NCBI GenBank assembly: GCA_905250125.1
Contig: CAJNOL010000665.1
Coordinates: forward strand, 7,300-71,299
Length of the DNA stretch: 64,000 nucleotides
Origin: Rotaria sordida
Lineage: Eukaryota; Rotifera; Eurotatoria; Philodinida; Philodinidae
Reading direction: 5' to 3'
This document shows positions 61,377 to 64,000 of this stretch, in pieces. The notes beneath the pieces were generated by a model. That model was not told the DNA's origin and made no database searches. It saw only the letters and a program-made list of their open reading frames with translations. The position numbers and the translations under genes were made by a program. The number at the start of each line of letters is the position of its first letter. Within the stretch, counting starts at the first letter, position 1.

Positions 61377-62692
61377 TAGTTTATAAAATAATCGCAAAAT
61401 GTTTCATCTATCTCTTGCTGATAATTATTAAAAAAAAAATAAAATCATATGTCATTTTAATCAATTTGAATATTACGTTTTATAATTTGTGGGTAATCAA
61501 CATTTCGGATTTGTTGAAAATTTTATTATATTGATAGAAACAATGTTTTCTTTTGATTAATTATAGTGAAATAAACAATGTATCATTCAACACATATCCT
61601 TTGATTTCATAATTGATTTGATTAGTGTAGAAGGTCAACACATTCAATGGGTATGGAGTGTGGATCTGAGTGTAAGTCTTCAGTTCATCCACATCCACTC
61701 TTTCACAATTTATTTGAAAGGTAATGAATTTTTGTATTTTTCTTCAATATGCTACGTTTGAAAAGTAAAAATCTCTGTATGAAAGGAATTTCTTCTATTC
61801 ATCATAAAAACTAATTTATCTAATATAAAAAGAAATATATCAAATGTTCATAGGATATTTATCTATGCAATATCAACAGCGTATATTAAAAATATTTCTT
61901 TATTAGAAAGCTCAATACTTCAATATGAACAAAAATATACTCCATTGGACTCTGATTAAACAAATAGCAAAATATGTTGTACAAGAACGTACGAATGATA
62001 AAAAATCACAGTATTTCAATTTTCTACGTCTGAATGTAATTCAATATATAATATTAAGTTTACATGTTATAATATAATTCTATTCATACCTATGTTTATC
62101 TTCCTATACATTGTGAGACACGTGTCTAATAAAGATTGGTTTTCTATTTACTCTTCATTTTTCGATTTAAAAAAAAATTTTTTTTTTTTGCAGTATTATA
62201 TTTATTTTATTCGAATAAACATCTTATAAAGGAAACAAAATATAGTTATAAGTAATGATGCTTGATTGTTCTACCAATAAAAGATGGCTGAATCAAACTG
62301 ATATTGAAAAAAAAAGTCGAAATTAGATTGACTTTTTTTTATCTGACTATTATAATTAAAAATTACATTGTGTTTATACTTAGGATTCGACTATGTTATT
62401 TCGAAGAACTCAATATTAAAACAGTTTGATGTTGATAAATAGTCTTATTTTTCTAGAAATGACTATTTAAATCGATACGTACACAAATAAGTGTTTATCA
62501 ATAGCATCCGATATATGAACAATTCTCAAAAATAAGCAATATCAGCATCACTACGTCTATACCTTTTGACTAGTTGTCTTTCATATAATGACATCTCTTT
62601 TTTTTTTAATTAAGTTAAAAAAATTAACAATATACTAATATGAACTTTGATACATATATATATATATGTGTATGTATGTAATTAATTTCTAT
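61377..62692. other. Intergenic, 3' flank of last gene
   Basis: AT-rich. A GT-rich and CA-rich inverted pair lies at 61648-61711 (GGGTATGGAGTGTGG and CATCCACATCCACTC), and (TA)n at 62654-62669. No gene is seen. Confidence 0.45.
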
Positions 62693-63938
62693 CTAAATAC
62701 GCCATTTGAATTGATTTGATGGATGAGATGCATGTGCTAATGAATCTCCTGATAAATAATCTCGTTCATGTTGAAATGTTTGATATTGTCCCAATTGTTG
62801 TTGACCACCAATACTCATTTGTTGATATGTGTAAGGATCAATTTTAACCATTGGTAAACGAACTAATTCAACTTCAACAAGAGTACGTGGTTTACCATAT
62901 GCAACAATGATATTATGTGGAGGTGGTGGAGTTTGAGTGGCTTCACGTGGTAATGACTGTTTAATAATACGTTTTGGTGCTGGTTTAAAGGGTAACCATT
63001 GTTCAACAACAATAGGACCTTTTGTAGAAATTAATAATTGATTTTTAATTTGAAATAAAAATGAACATACGTGGTTTCGGTGGTAAATCTGGATAACGAT
63101 GAATGATTATCTAAAATAATATTGTTTAAAATTTTCGTTGACTAATAAAAACTGATACTTGTTGTGGGGGTTGTTTTGGTGGTGGAACATATTTATTATA
63201 AATAATTGGTTGATCAGGTTCAATTGGTGGAGGTTGTGGTGGTGTACTTTTAATGATAATTGGTGAAGGAGTTCGAGGTTCACGTTGACCAACTCGAATA
63301 TGTATTGGTGGTTTTGGTACTTGTGGTTGAAGTAAGACTTCTTGAACTTGAATTTCAACTGGCTGTGGAGTAGGTGGTTGTAATTGACGTAAATAAACTT
63401 TTTGTTTGTATATTTGTTCACCACTTTCACGTTCTTGAATAATTGGATTCGGATCTAAATTGAATCCTGGATTTTGTTCATTTGAATTGGTTGACTAATC
63501 GAAATAACAAAAAAAAAAAAAAAAAGAAAATAATTTTATTTTTCGAAAACTAAATCTTAATAAGTATTATCTTACATGTTCTGATAATGTATGATTGTCT
63601 AAATCATCGTCACTACCAAAATCTTCTTGTCGTCGATGAGCATCAGTTCTTGCTGCACCCTCAGCATGAGAATGATATTGTCGAAAAGCAGATACATTTT
63701 CATAAGTACGACCATTACTGGTTGTCTTTGCATCAATTTCTATTTCAGTTTGTGATAAATCAGTTTGTTGTTCATCGTCTCTTCCAAGTCTACTCAAAAC
63801 ATTGGTGACATAATTTTTAATGGAACTTTTTCTGGTTGTTACATTTGATGATTTATCTTGTTGCTTGTCTGAAGACGATGATGTATCAGAGTGAAAATCC
63901 GATGATAAAACTTCAGCAGGAGTTATTTTTTTAGCCAT
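62693..63938 (-). CDS. Pro/Val-rich protein, unknown, 354 aa
   Basis: Four exons read right to left: 63576-63938, 63159-63494, 63071-63110 and 62693-63018, with introns of 52-81 bp and consistent phases. Residues 1-121 are Ser/Asp/Thr-rich and disordered. The middle and C-terminal part alternates Pro-rich strings with short beta-like stretches: QPVEIQVQEVLLQPQ, PPIHIRVGQREP, YNKYVPPP, IIIHRYPDLPPKP, IVVEQWLPFKPAPKR. Such repeats resemble cytoskeletal filament proteins of the articulin/alveolin type in rhythm, but the defining repeats are not clear, so no name is given. No signal peptide or membrane segment is visible. The role may be structural. Confidence 0.8.
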
Positions 63939-64000
63939 TGTTTCACCAAATTATATATTAGGAAGGTTATAAGTCGTCTGTTAGTTGCCTATAATTTTGT
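63939..64000. other. Window edge, 5' flank
   Basis: These are 62 bases upstream of the last gene. Nothing is recognised. Confidence 0.3.

Noticed and set aside
61193-61534. 113-codon plus-strand frame
   Set aside because: First half is the right arm of the mariner-like element; second half is spacer.

Overview
This is an AT-rich metazoan nuclear window. Genes are split by many short GT-AG introns, mostly about 50-65 bp. Three features point to a bdelloid rotifer (Rotaria/Adineta type): the tiny introns, a bacterial-type gene that carries introns, and many short palindromic DNA elements. That assignment is inference; no taxonomic marker is present.

Left part (1-10.6 kb): a palindromic element (234-1052), a small two-pass membrane protein, a tRNA-Gln(CUG), an unknown intronless gene, a type I membrane protein with a leucine-rich-like ectodomain, and a bacterial-style AI-2E family transporter in three exons.

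Middle (11.6-49.5 kb), the gene-dense part: CCDC61/VFL3 (minus, centriole/basal body), mitochondrial processing peptidase beta PMPCB (minus), a calpain-15/SOL-type protease with two RanBP2 zinc fingers (plus), DNLZ/Tim15 (plus, mitochondrial Hsp70 escort), an IRG-like small GTPase with an altered G3 motif, a metallo-beta-lactamase-like protein, a nucleoredoxin-like protein built from two thioredoxin+ZZ units, a HAD phosphatase of the PGP/chronophin family, a tiny hydrophilic protein, and a 14-exon Argonaute (minus). The Argonaute has a D-E-A-H active site in place of D-E-D-H, so it is probably slicer-inactive. Two of its introns hold inverted-repeat elements. PMPCB and DNLZ both serve mitochondrial protein import, but I see no operon logic; neighbours look independent.

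Right part (49.5-62.7 kb): essentially gene-free. It holds at least five long palindromic or terminal-inverted-repeat DNA elements: a 1.49 kb near-full palindrome, two mariner-like elements with unrelated ends but a homologous core, and two copies of the family also found at the left edge. Between them are weak coding remnants. The window ends with a Pro/Val-rich protein gene (minus, 62.7-63.9 kb).

Exon models were built by hand from splice signals and reading-frame phase. All exons of the main genes join in frame, but no transcript data were available. No retrovirus-like or Polinton-like element was recognised, and no CRISPR array was seen.
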